NCBI RefSeq assembly: GCF_025024155.1
Contig: NW_026251731.1
Span: forward strand, 248,001 to 312,000
Reading direction: 5' to 3'
From: Gamsiella multidivaricata
Taxonomy: Eukaryota > Mortierellomycota > Mortierellomycetes > Mortierellales > Mortierellaceae
Length of the DNA stretch: 64,000 bases
Of this stretch, positions 21,276 to 31,100 are shown in pieces (positions within the stretch are counted from its first letter, which is position 1; the number at the start of each line of letters is the position of its first letter). The notes beneath the pieces are model-generated. The model did no database searches. It saw nothing but the letters and a program-made list of their open reading frames with translations, and was not told the origin of the DNA. The translations under genes were made by a program, and so were the position numbers.

Positions 21276-23726
21276 TTATTCATATTCGTACTCTTCCCCT
21301 TCGAATTCGAAATGGTCATCCAGCTTCTCTATGATAACTAATGGCCGGCCATAACGAGCATATTCTTCTTGGAGCTCTTCCTCCCAGTCCGCTTCACTTA
21401 CAGACCTGAGTTCATCCTCATCCGGATAATGAGACTCCTCCTCATGGTCTGTGGCGGTAGCGGAAGCGCTCGAAATATCACCTTGAGACAGTTTATCCAG
21501 GGCATCATAGTATGCTTGGCCGATCTTGACGCTCTTGGCCCACACTGAGATGAATGTACTGTCCTTTAGCTCGCAAAAGTAGTGAGTTAGGGTTCTCTTG
21601 AGTCTCAACGGTGTCATCTTCCCTGTCGTATAGGCAGCGACCTTGTTCTTCACAACGGCCCATATCTTCTCGATGGGCTGGAGCTCGCAATGGTAAGGAG
21701 GGGTCTTGAAAATCTCATGGCCACCAATTTCCTCCGCAATTTTTGAAATCGAAAACGGCTGGTCAGGTAGACTCTTGATATACGCCAGCATTTCATGGTT
21801 CGTTGGTGGGCGTCCGTTCTTCCCATGTGGAACCAGGTTATTGGTGACAGCGTACCAATTCAATATGTCCTCCTTAGTGCTTCTGGTAGTGGGCTTCCTG
21901 TTGACCTTACTGAAGTGATAGGAGGCGCCATCAAGGTGAATGTGGCAAGGGCCGAGTCCCATGTCTCGCAGATTCTCGCAAAGTTTCCTGAAGATGCCGT
22001 TAAATGTCTCCGAGTTGAAGTTTCCATGATAATCGTCGTCCTTTGCTATGACATTAGATGAGCGAATTACATCCGGGACGTCCTTCCATAAGTCGGCGTC
22101 TTGCAATGATTCCAGACCATTGGATAGGCCTTTTTTTGATTTTGCGGGCCAGATATGCACACTGTCCTTGACGAACTTGCCCACAACTTCGTCCGTGTCC
22201 GCATCGTAGTACACCACAAAGGCGGCGAAAATAACCAACAATGGCTTCCGACCGGGCTCGGAAACTGCACCTCCTGTTGAAACCCACCGCTTCGCTGCTG
22301 CATGATCAAGGTGACAGTACGACTCATCCAAAAATACCTCGGGCCGTTTGGGCACCAGCCTTCCATCCGATAGAGTTCCCAGGTTTTGTAGGCGGCGCGC
22401 GAGGTACTGACGTCGGAACTTAACATTCTGCGGCGCATCGTGCAAAATGTTTTGGCGGATCCCTTTGCCCCAGTGAAGTCCCAGTTTATGGAGATAGCGT
22501 CGGATAGTGCTGACTGATACATCGAGTACCTTCTCATCTCGTAGCTGGTTTGCAATGCGATTAGATGAGTTGGGTAGTCCTAGCTTATTGGTCTCGACCA
22601 CAATTTCCATCATCCTATTAGAAACGGCCATTTCCAGCGCTTGCTGGGGAGGTCCAGATCTTTTGGCTTCGCCACCTTTGAGGGTGCTGGTTATCGAAAA
22701 ATCAATCGCCTTCCTGCATGTCGACTCACTGACGCCGGTCAACAATGACAGTTCTTTAGATCTTGAGCCATTGCCAAGGCTTGAGATCCATTGCTGGACA
22801 GGTTCTGGAGCGAGGGAGAGACTCTTGAAAATCATTGCAAGGATGCAGTATTCATTGAACGTAACGCAGGATCTATCACGCTTGAAGGTGGGGTTATTCA
22901 GGACAAGATCCTCGCTTGGCTTCGATGCTGAAGCAGGCTTTTTAGGTTTGGAAGAGTCCTTTGGTGCCCTACAGTCATTCCTGGAGTCAAAGGGGTTTGA
23001 GGAATCGTCCGCGACAAAGGCCAATGTCGGGGGCACCTTATGGAATTTGGGGGGTTGGATCGGAATGCCACAACTCTTGGGAGGGGTTTCCTGTACAAAG
23101 AACAAGTTCCCTACCGGTGGGTGATATCGGAGAGGAGGAGGAGGAGTACGAATCCTATGACTCGGGGAACGGTAAGGGGATTGTCGGTTGTAGCCAAGAG
23201 ACCCCGGAGACCCCGGAGATCTAGTAGGAGTAGGAGTTCTGCGCCTCTGTGGGGGCTTGGGACAGTTCCTGGGCTTGGCAGAGTTTTTTGGCGTCCTGAA
23301 ACTATTTCTGGAGGTGAAGGTGTCCGAGGGATCATCCTCGACAAAGGTTAACGTCGGAGGCACCTGGTGGAGGCTGGGGGACTGGGTCGAAATGCCGCGA
23401 CTCTTGGAAGGGGTTTCCTGCACAAAGAACAAGTTTCCTACTGGTGGGTGATATCGGAGAGGAGGAGGAGTACGAATCCTATGACTCGGGGAACGGTAAG
23501 GGGATCGTCGGTTGTAGCCAAGAGGCCCTGGGGACCCTGAAGACCCTGGAGACCCAGTAGGGGTTCCAGGCCTCGGTGGGGTACGACAACTCACGCGAGT
23601 AGGGGATGTGGTAATATTCCACGCGTCTTGTTTCGGGGAAGCATTGGGAAGCGATGAATTAACGCGTCCGATGGTCTCAATGGGAATGCTAGTGCTGTTG
23701 GACATTTTTTCTCGGTTGTGTTGCAA
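21276..23726 (-). CDS. IS630/Tc1/mariner-type transposase with long Pro/Arg-rich N-terminus
   Basis: A single open frame encodes 816 residues from ATG 23726; an in-frame ATG at 23705 is an equally plausible start. Residues about 58-160 and 168-262 are tandem copies of one Pro/Ser/Arg-rich unit (each contains YRSPSHRIRTPPP and HPPVGNLFFVQETP). Residues about 285-420 look like helix-turn-helix DNA-binding segments (LLTGVSESTCRKAIDF; SVSTIRRYLHKLGL). The catalytic core follows: Asp467 in FLDESY, Asp599 in HIHLDGASYH and Glu686 in LQPIEKIW. About 86 residues separate the last two, far more than the 34-40 of classic Tc1/mariner enzymes, with a segment starting TKEDILNWY between them. The last 55 residues are strongly acidic. 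The enzyme should cut and join the element's ends by the DDE mechanism. No stops or frameshifts are present. Confidence 0.9.
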   Translation of the reverse strand: MQHNREKMSNSTSIPIETIGRVNSSLPNASPKQDAWNITTSPTRVSCRTPPRPGTPTGSPGSSGSPGPLGYNRRSPYRSPSHRIRTPPPLRYHPPVGNLFFVQETPSKSRGISTQSPSLHQVPPTLTFVEDDPSDTFTSRNSFRTPKNSAKPRNCPKPPQRRRTPTPTRSPGSPGSLGYNRQSPYRSPSHRIRTPPPPLRYHPPVGNLFFVQETPPKSCGIPIQPPKFHKVPPTLAFVADDSSNPFDSRNDCRAPKDSSKPKKPASASKPSEDLVLNNPTFKRDRSCVTFNEYCILAMIFKSLSLAPEPVQQWISSLGNGSRSKELSLLTGVSESTCRKAIDFSITSTLKGGEAKRSGPPQQALEMAVSNRMMEIVVETNKLGLPNSSNRIANQLRDEKVLDVSVSTIRRYLHKLGLHWGKGIRQNILHDAPQNVKFRRQYLARRLQNLGTLSDGRLVPKRPEVFLDESYCHLDHAAAKRWVSTGGAVSEPGRKPLLVIFAAFVVYYDADTDEVVGKFVKDSVHIWPAKSKKGLSNGLESLQDADLWKDVPDVIRSSNVIAKDDDYHGNFNSETFNGIFRKLCENLRDMGLGPCHIHLDGASYHFSKVNRKPTTRSTKEDILNWYAVTNNLVPHGKNGRPPTNHEMLAYIKSLPDQPFSISKIAEEIGGHEIFKTPPYHCELQPIEKIWAVVKNKVAAYTTGKMTPLRLKRTLTHYFCELKDSTFISVWAKSVKIGQAYYDALDKLSQGDISSASATATDHEEESHYPDEDELRSVSEADWEEELQEEYARYGRPLVIIEKLDDHFEFEGEEYEYE

Positions 23727-23843
23727 GATTTGTGTGGTTCATCATCTAGCCATGAGCTTTCAAATGAGCATTGGCGTTGTGCATCCGTAGCCCCATTCCC
23801 TAAGTGCACTACGTCTCAGTTTGCTTGTAGAGAGCTACCAGTC

Positions 23844-23952
23844 GTTCCAAATTGGGAACAACAGGAATCTGTCCAAATCGGGATAGTAATCATTCAATTC
23901 AAAAAATATATGCGTCCAAATTAGGAGTATTCACTTCAATTCAAAATTATAT
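23844..23952 (+). repeat. Subterminal direct repeats inside the right transposon end
   Basis: Two units of about 40 bases start at 23871 and 23914 with period 43. Both begin GTCCAAAT and both contain TTCAATTCAAAA near their end. A shorter third copy (TTCCAAATTGGG) starts at 23845. The same GTCCAAATC occurs at the left terminus (20388). Such repeats are candidate transposase-binding sites; this is inference. Confidence 0.6.
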
Positions 23953-23979
23953 TTCGCGGTTTACCAATGCTTTCGACTC
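23939..23979 (-). repeat. Right terminal inverted repeat of the transposon
   Basis: Read on the minus strand it begins GAGTCGAAAGCATTGG and pairs with the left repeat. TA follows directly at 23980-23981. Confidence 0.82.
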
Positions 23980-24348
23980 TATGTGTTATGAGTGTGTTGA
24001 GGCAGTGTGGTAATCAAGTTCAGACTGCGAATCAAAAGAAAAACCCCAGTTGAATCTTATTGAATACATCCCGAACATCCACGAGTGTGATGCGGCAGCA
24101 GCAAATCACAGCAATCGATCAGAGATTAAAGCCAGCAGCCAGTAAGCTACTTGGATGGCCGACTTTTCTTATCATCCTTCCTACTACTCCTCCTCCTTTT
24201 TTCATCCCTTCACTCTCTGACACTTTTTTCGTCTCTGCTTTCAACATCCATATACCAGCATTCCTCATCCCCCATACTTCCCTTCAGCTTTTGACATAAC
24301 CTCTCCTTATCGACCGGTAGTCTTTCGTTAACTACCAACCTCCCACAC
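23980..24348. other. Intergenic region between the transposon and the MATE gene
   Basis: No coding sequence is supported. The stretch is CT-rich from about 24170 and should hold the MATE promoter and 5' UTR. Confidence 0.4.
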
Positions 24349-25098
24349 ATGTCCTCCTTCCCGAAACACTCTTTCGAGCAGGCGTACGACCATGCCTTCC
24401 CTCCAAGTCCTCCCTCCGCACATTCACACCATAATAACCACCATAATCGACGGACAGAAGACGGATTAGGCACCATCTCCGAGCGATCGCCTCTGATCAC
24501 CAAGGCGCCTCTTGGCTCGACCTCATTCACCAACCACAACGATCCCGCATTATATACCTCAAACGATTCTTCGTCATCCTATGCCGCTGTCGCTGCTGCT
24601 GGTAATCAGTACGACGGGAGACTGCCCGGGAATGCAGCGAGGCATGATAAGGCCGCTAGCTCGACAGAGACGCTCCTGGACCCCAACGGAGGACATGGAC
24701 AGGAAGACGATGGAGAAAGCGGCAGGAGCGAGTATTACTTATCGATCCGGGAGTTGACGATAAGGGAGTTCAAGATTTTGTTGAAGTATTCGGGTCCGGT
24801 CGTCTTGACGTATGTGTTGCAGAACTCACTGCAGCTCGCTAGTTTGATTTCTCTCGGACATCTTGGATCCATTGGTAAGTCTTTGTGTTTTTTTTTCACG
24901 CTCACTCCCTGAAAGGACCTTAAAGATTGTTTTTTTTTTGGGAAACAAAATGGGAGGAGGAAAGTTGCATGATCACACGTGTGGTCGTTTGTCATATTCG
25001 CCATACCTCATCATTTGAGTTATGGAGATGTTATTCCCGTTCTATTCCTTCGTCGGGAAACTATCAGAGGGGAGGAACAAGTGGAGTCAATTGGAGTC

Positions 25099-25142
<44 letters not shown>

Positions 25143-27202
25143 TTGCGATTGCGGATGTGTTTTCCTTTTAGGCTTTACAAGTTGAACAACGGGTTTTTCT
25201 ATGGGATGGGTCGTGCACCATGGGGTTTTGTCTTCTTGTCAGGTACACAAAAAAACAGCAAACAAAAAGTCAGTTCTTTTTTTTTTTTGGTGTTCCATGC
25301 GCACATAGCAGCCTTGCTTGCTGGGAATGAATTTGTTCATGTCCGAACGGAGACCTGGAAGACAGAGCCGGACGCTATTATAGCGACGGATAACTTAGCT
25401 TTCAGTACAAATGGACGGGGGAGAGAGGAGTGGGGGCTCAGTTGAAGATGTGCAGGGAAACGCACCAATGCCAATGCACGCATCAAAAACGATCGTAACA
25501 CCGCAAACACAAAGGACCGACTGGACAGGACAGGACAGGACAGCACAGGACGCGGACATGCAAAAAGAAAATGGATAAGGATAAGGATAAAAAAAAAAAC
25601 TGGATATCGGTCACAGGAGAAATGAAATTGCGGGGAGGAAGTGCAGATTCGCGCCAAATAACTTTTTGTTAGTAGCGGTAGTGATAGTGGTGATGGTGAT
25701 GGTGATGGTGGTGGTGGTGGTGGTGGTGGCGCCGGTCATCATCTAGGATAGTTTGGTTCAGGATCAACTGCGTGGATGAACCATTCTTCTTTGTCACAGA
25801 CTCTTTTTCCTGCTTTGACCTCCCATGCATGTGTTTTTTGGTGCCGTCATAATGCACAAGGTCACTGACCATCGTCATATTCTATCTCTCGCTAATGCTT
25901 TGGTCTCTAGAATTGGCTGCTTCGTCGTTGGCGTCAATGTTCGCGGCGGTGACATGTTGGTCTGTCTCTCTCGGCACCGCCACAGCACTCGACACGCTCT
26001 GTTCACAGTCCTACACCAGTCATCACCCCCACACTCTCGGACTACACCTTCAACGTGCGATTCTCGTCCTCATGCTCCTCTTCATCCCAATCGCCGGCGT
26101 CTGGCTCTCGTCTGAATACATCTTCATCCTTCTCGGACAGGAACAGGCCCTTGCTGAACATGCGGCTATCTTCTTGAAGGGTCTCCTTCCCGGCGCTCCA
26201 GCATTCCTGATCTTTGAGTGCGTGAAGAAATACCTCCAGGCCCAGGGAAATATGCATGCGTCGACCTATGTGCTGCTGATCGCGTCCCCGATTAACGTGG
26301 TCCTGAATTATGCGCTCGTGTGGCATAAGTATATTGGAATCGGATATATCGGCGCGCCAATTGCAACAAGTATCTCGTACTGGAACATGCTGCTCCTTTT
26401 GTTGCTCTACATCAAGTTCGTGGATGGATCCCAGGGCTGGGGAGGATGGACGCGCGAATGCTTGACAGGCTGGCCGTCGTTCTTGAAGTTGGCGTTGCCG
26501 GGCGTGATGATGGTCTGCACGGAATGGTGGGCATTTGAGGTCGTGTCCTTGGCGGCTTCCTATCTGGGCACGGTTGCATTGGCGGCTCAGTCGGTTGTAG
26601 TGCAGACATCAGGATTGCTATACACGATCCCGTTCGGAATCTCGATTGCGGCTTCGAATCGAGTGGGCAACTTGATCGGAATGGGCGATGCCAGGTCTGC
26701 GAAGGTCTCGTCAAGAGTCTCGATTGCGCTCGCGATTATCTTTGGCATGGTAAACTCGACCACGCTGATCATTTTCAAGGACCGATGGGGCCGACTATTC
26801 AGTGAGGACGCAGATGTGGTCAAGACTGTGGCCATGGTCTTGCCGTTGGTGGCCTTGTTCCAGATCAGCGACGGATTGGCGGGCGTTGGAGGAGGAGTTT
26901 TGAGAGGTGTCGGACTTCAGCATCTGGGAGCGTATCTGAACCTGATTGCCTATTATTTGGTGGCCTTCCCGTTGGGGTATGTGATGGCGTTCACGATGGG
27001 ATGGGGACTGAAGGGGTTGTGGTCATCATTGTGTGTGGCCCTCTGGATGGTCGGATTGGGAGAGCTATGGGTGATTTATAAGACAAATTGGGAGTCCGAG
27101 GTCGTGAAATGCAAGGCGAGGAATGATCTTTTGGCGAAGCGGAGGAGCTCTATTTGCGAAGCCGAGGCGCTCGAGGAGGAGCGAAGGATGTTGATCGCCT
27201 AG
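24349..27202 (+). CDS. MATE-family multidrug/toxin extrusion transporter
   Basis: Two exons (24349-24874, 25911-27202) give 605 residues. The first 130 residues are a hydrophilic His/Ser-rich cytoplasmic tail. About twelve membrane segments follow, starting at LLKYSGPVVLTYVLQ (about residue 143). MATE hallmarks include the CSQSYTS stretch (the usual CGQAFGA position), FLKGLLPGAPAF, KKYLQAQGN, and in the second half LALPGVMMVCTEWWAFE and ASNRVGNLIG. These proteins export cationic drugs or metabolites using proton or sodium gradients, in the vacuolar or plasma membrane; the substrate here is unknown. The 1,036-base intron holds a 37-A run and two simple repeats and falls between the first two membrane helices. 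No other exon is needed for a complete fold. Confidence 0.93.
25104..25140 (+). repeat. 37-base poly(A) run in the MATE intron
   Basis: An uninterrupted run of 37 A lies in the middle of the long MATE intron. It is not next to a detectable target-site duplication or retro-copy, so it reads as a simple repeat. Confidence 0.8.
25681..25732 (+). repeat. GGT/GAT triplet microsatellite in the MATE intron
   Basis: GTGATGGTGATGG passes into a pure GGT run. It reads as poly-His on the minus strand, which creates a spurious ORF. Confidence 0.8.
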
Positions 27203-28126
27203 GCTAGACACATATATATATACATACACATAGAACCACTCATATCATTAAATAACCATAAGCATTCTCCGACCCATGTTCATGCCAACTACCCTAAACC
27301 GTAGGCGGATGTGTCTGTCATAGATATAATGCGTAGAAAAGGACAGACTAGATTGGACAGAACCTCCGCCAGAAGAAGTAGCCCCTAGACAATAAGCTCC
27401 GCGGAACACGGTTGAAAGTCGCAGCTGAGTAGTGCGACCGCCGTAAAGTCCCAAGGTTATAGAATCGGCGAGAGGAACTACGCTCAGACGAGACAAGGAG
27501 CAAGGGCACATACAGTCCAAGGTGAGAGCCGTACTGTGCTTGTGAACAACGACGCCATTTGCAACTGCCCCCGATGGCACTTAACTTCTCTCAAAGAGAA
27601 GTAGCTCAGCTGTCTCCGCGGATACATCCACATTCGCAAGGAAAGGGACCAATAGAGTGCATAAAAAGTGTTCGTGCCACTAGACGCCATGGCCCAGCGG
27701 GAGAAACAAGGCGTTTTGCCACCCAGTGTATTGGGTTATCATTGGAGTCGCACAGCAGTGCATACCGTCTTTTTTGAGTTTACAGAACGCTAAAAATGAG
27801 CCGATATACATGTACTCAACACATCCACACGCAAACATGAAACACCCCGCCAGGGATCGTGCGCCTCTGCCCCTAGGTCCCGGTTCCTGTCCTCGCCTCA
27901 TCTTCTGGTTCTCTTTTTAAAATCCGGGGGAGTTTCGCGCCTGCTGTTTTTCTTCTTCTTGTCATTCCTTTTCATCCCCCCGTTCAGGAATACACCCTTC
28001 TATTCAGGAACTGCTCCCCCAACATTGCTCTTTTTTCGCTTCATGTCGATTGTAGTTGTATACCAGAAGTGCCTATAGTTATTACCAGCTTCCATAACAG
28101 GATTCGATACATCATCAGAGATTCTC
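27203..28126. other. Intergenic region between MATE and the first channel gene
   Basis: I see no supported coding region or RNA gene in these 924 bases. The sequence at 27280-27720 is non-repetitive and of mixed composition; short ORFs there show no recognisable family. The stretch just before 28126 is pyrimidine-rich. Confidence 0.4.
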
Positions 28127-31100
28127 ATGGCATCTATAACTTCAATGGGTCCAGATACCCCGATGGATTTGTCAAAGGCCAGTCCTAGTCAACCTACCCC
28201 AAGCAAACCCCGATGTAAGGATGGATAGCGCTGCCGATTTAATCTTGGATTCGATTGGTATCTCGAAACAAGGCTCTGATAGTTACTTACCATTGCTGTA
28301 CATTGATACTTTTAGTTCAACGATGGTACCTAGAAGAAACGACAGGTCAGCCCAGGGTGGTTGGCACCGAAAGGTAGAAGAACAGCATGAGAGTATTCAA
28401 AGAAAGAATGCGTATCGTGCATCGATTTGCTGACAACCAATCACTTCTACATCCAGGGCAGAGAGCTCCGTAATGGTTAATAGCAACGAGGAGTGGAAGG
28501 TAGCATTTTTTTTTCAGGCATCAGGGCATACCCCAGGTCAAACTTTCATATGCACAACTAACGAACAACTGCTTGCCTCCTCTTTCCCCCACCCCCCTCC
28601 CGACATTCAATAATAGTGCTCACTAAAGCAGAAAGGTGAAATGCTGGAAGGGTGGTACTGGGTTACTCTGAGTGTTACATTTGACCAGATCCAAGTCGAC
28701 AATCTGGATAGTATGACATTCAGTGTCCTCCAGGCAGACGAAAATCATATCTCGTATGACCAGGTACGAAGTCGTTGCATGCACTCCTTGGAAGGGCGTC
28801 TCAGGCGCCAGTGTTTAACAAAGATGGCTTATTTCTCTTGTTTTTTTCTGTTTTTTTACTAGGTCTGGTCATCCACGACTGTACTCGACAACAACGAGAT
28901 TCGCAATATCCGTATGTACTCAGGGACGAGGGCTTTTACCTCAATGGATTCTCCTACACAAGACATTAACGTGTCTCTGTATACTGATAGCCCGAGAAAA
29001 AAACAGGCGGCTGAGACTTCTTCGGCAGGTTTATATTAAACCAATGGACCCCACAGGATACGTCGAGATCACAATCTCTTTCGGAACCGGGGCTACAGGA
29101 TCTTTTGAGGTTCATTACGTTGAGATTGAGGAAGGTGGTATTCAGCCCACAGGTCAGTGCATTTCCAACAATCACCGTCCATTTTGTTGGTCCAAAAAGT
29201 CAGTGGAGATTATAACCTAATTCCCGTTCAACTCGGCGATGTCGGTGTAGATCATATCCTGTACGGATTTGGAAAACCACAGCATGCGATCATCATGGAA
29301 AACCCCGAGGAGCGATCATACATTTACTATTTCCAACTCTCGAGCTCAGGGACCCACGTCTTAACGCTGACACCCTCGCTGAATCCGCTTCAGTTGCGTC
29401 TCGAAGTCTGGGATCTCCGTACGCCCGACAAGGCGATCCCCTGCAACAGCAGCAACGGCAATGGGCAACCTGAGCTCCACACCCGACCATTTGCTCGTGC
29501 TTGTTTCCCCCTGGTCACGGAGGAAGAACACGATCCCCCCGAATACTACTCGATCTCGATCTCGCATTCAGGGTTGCAGGTGACCTTGGTCCCGGTTGAA
29601 CCGATGGTCAACCATCCGTTCATGCTCTTGGAGTGTATGCCCACAGCCCCAGCGGATCAGGATCTGAAGATGCCGTGGCAGTTGAAGCAGGTGCCTGCCA
29701 TTAAGGAGTTGAAGGAGCAATTTGGATATGGGCTGTTTCATATGGTCGATCCAGTCGATGCCTCGGAGGAGGACGAGTTGTATCTGCTGTCGAACGGCTG
29801 TGAAGTCTCGGTGTATCGGACTCATGGCAAGTGGACGAAGATTTATACGGTGACATTTGGATTGGAGCCGAAATTCACAGCTGCCAAGAACGTGCTTATG
29901 AGTTTGAGGGGCGAATACTTTGCCTGGACAGGTGGGAATGGTTTAGTGTCGATCTGGAATGTTAAGACTGGGAAGAATGTGTCGAGGATCCCAGTTGAGG
30001 ATGAGACGAGGCGGTATATGGTCTATTTGTCAAAGGATGGATCGAAGGCGGCGTTCTCGACGAAGGGGTATGTGTATGTTTACGACACGGCTTCGTGCGC
30101 GAAGATTGGGGTGTACAACCGTGGACTGAGCGCATGCGAATACAATGAGATCGCGTTAGGTGAGGACTATTTCATGACAAAGGATGATACAGTATCAACA
30201 ACGGGGCATCCGGTGAGGATCAACGGACGGAGTATTGTCAGGATTGATGATATGGAGGTCGTTAAAAGCTTTCAGGTGCAAGAGGATTACGACGTTCGGC
30301 ATCCGTTGGCTCCAACAGAGGACGTCGTGTTTGGATATACTCAGGTATGTCAGGCTCATCCAATGCAGCTCTTACTATCCGCAAGGCTGTCTGAGCCCTC
30401 CATTGACGATTGTTTCTCTCTTTCTCTTTCTCTTTCTCTTCCTCTTTCCTTCCAGGGTTCTGTTTTGTATTTTCTCAGAATGGATAACTTGATGGCCCAG
30501 GATGAAAAGAAATGCGGTCCTGAATGCGGCTGGAACCCTATCAAAGCCGACGATTACATGACCGCAGGAACCTGGGAGCACATCTCTACCTCAGGATCAA
30601 AGTTCAGAGTGTCCTCCGGCTCAGTACTCACCAACGGGTCCTGGAGCGTGCATATCAGGATCAGTTGCCCTCGTCCCGACGGCCCCAAGGACGTTGTGGT
30701 CCCGCTCTGCTCCTTAGGCAATTGGTGTGCTGGTTTTTTCTTGCCGGGAGCGAAACAATTGATCCTTATGGCGGTCAATAACCTGACGGTTTGGAGCCTC
30801 ACCGAGACAGGCGCTGATGTCGCAGAGCTGATTGAGAGCTGGAGATATCAGGACGATAACACCGATTATATAGAGGACAAGATCGTCCAAAAGATTGAGG
30901 AGTCCAGGATTTGCGATTGTGGACGACGCATCAGTCTTCGCTTCCGGACGCAGTACTTCAGAGGGTCAGTTGATGTGACGGATCCGGACACTAAGGAGCA
31001 CACGTTGACATATCCGCACTCGTCGGTGGATGACCTGGACTACAGCGAGTACTTTCGTACCTATTTGGGAATGGCACATTTGATCGGTCTGCACCAATAT

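Larger units (their letters stand above)
20386..23979 (-). mobile_element. IS630/Tc1/mariner-type DNA transposon with two ORFs
   Basis: The element is 3,594 bases long and bounded by 41-base imperfect inverted repeats (20386-20426 and 23939-23979, 32 of 41 positions identical). Both ends begin GAGTC and both are flanked by the dinucleotide TA (20384-20385 and 23980-23981), the target duplication expected of this superfamily. It carries an uninterrupted transposase (21276-23726) and a downstream short ORF (20838-21152), both on the minus strand. Subterminal direct repeats with GTCCAAAT lie inside the right end. The open frame and intact catalytic residues suggest it was active recently, or may still be. 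It sits in intergenic DNA between the HMG and MATE genes and disrupts neither. Confidence 0.85.

Noticed and set aside
22920..23580. Possible CRISPR-like direct repeats
   Set aside because: The repeats are two coding units within the transposase, not short evenly spaced repeats with unique spacers.
25104..25140. Poly(A) run as the tail of a retroposed copy
   Set aside because: No target-site duplication or coding-like sequence lies upstream of the run; similar runs occur in many introns of the window.
25681..25878. Poly-His minus-strand ORF in the MATE intron
   Set aside because: It is produced by a GGT/GAT microsatellite, with no other coding evidence.
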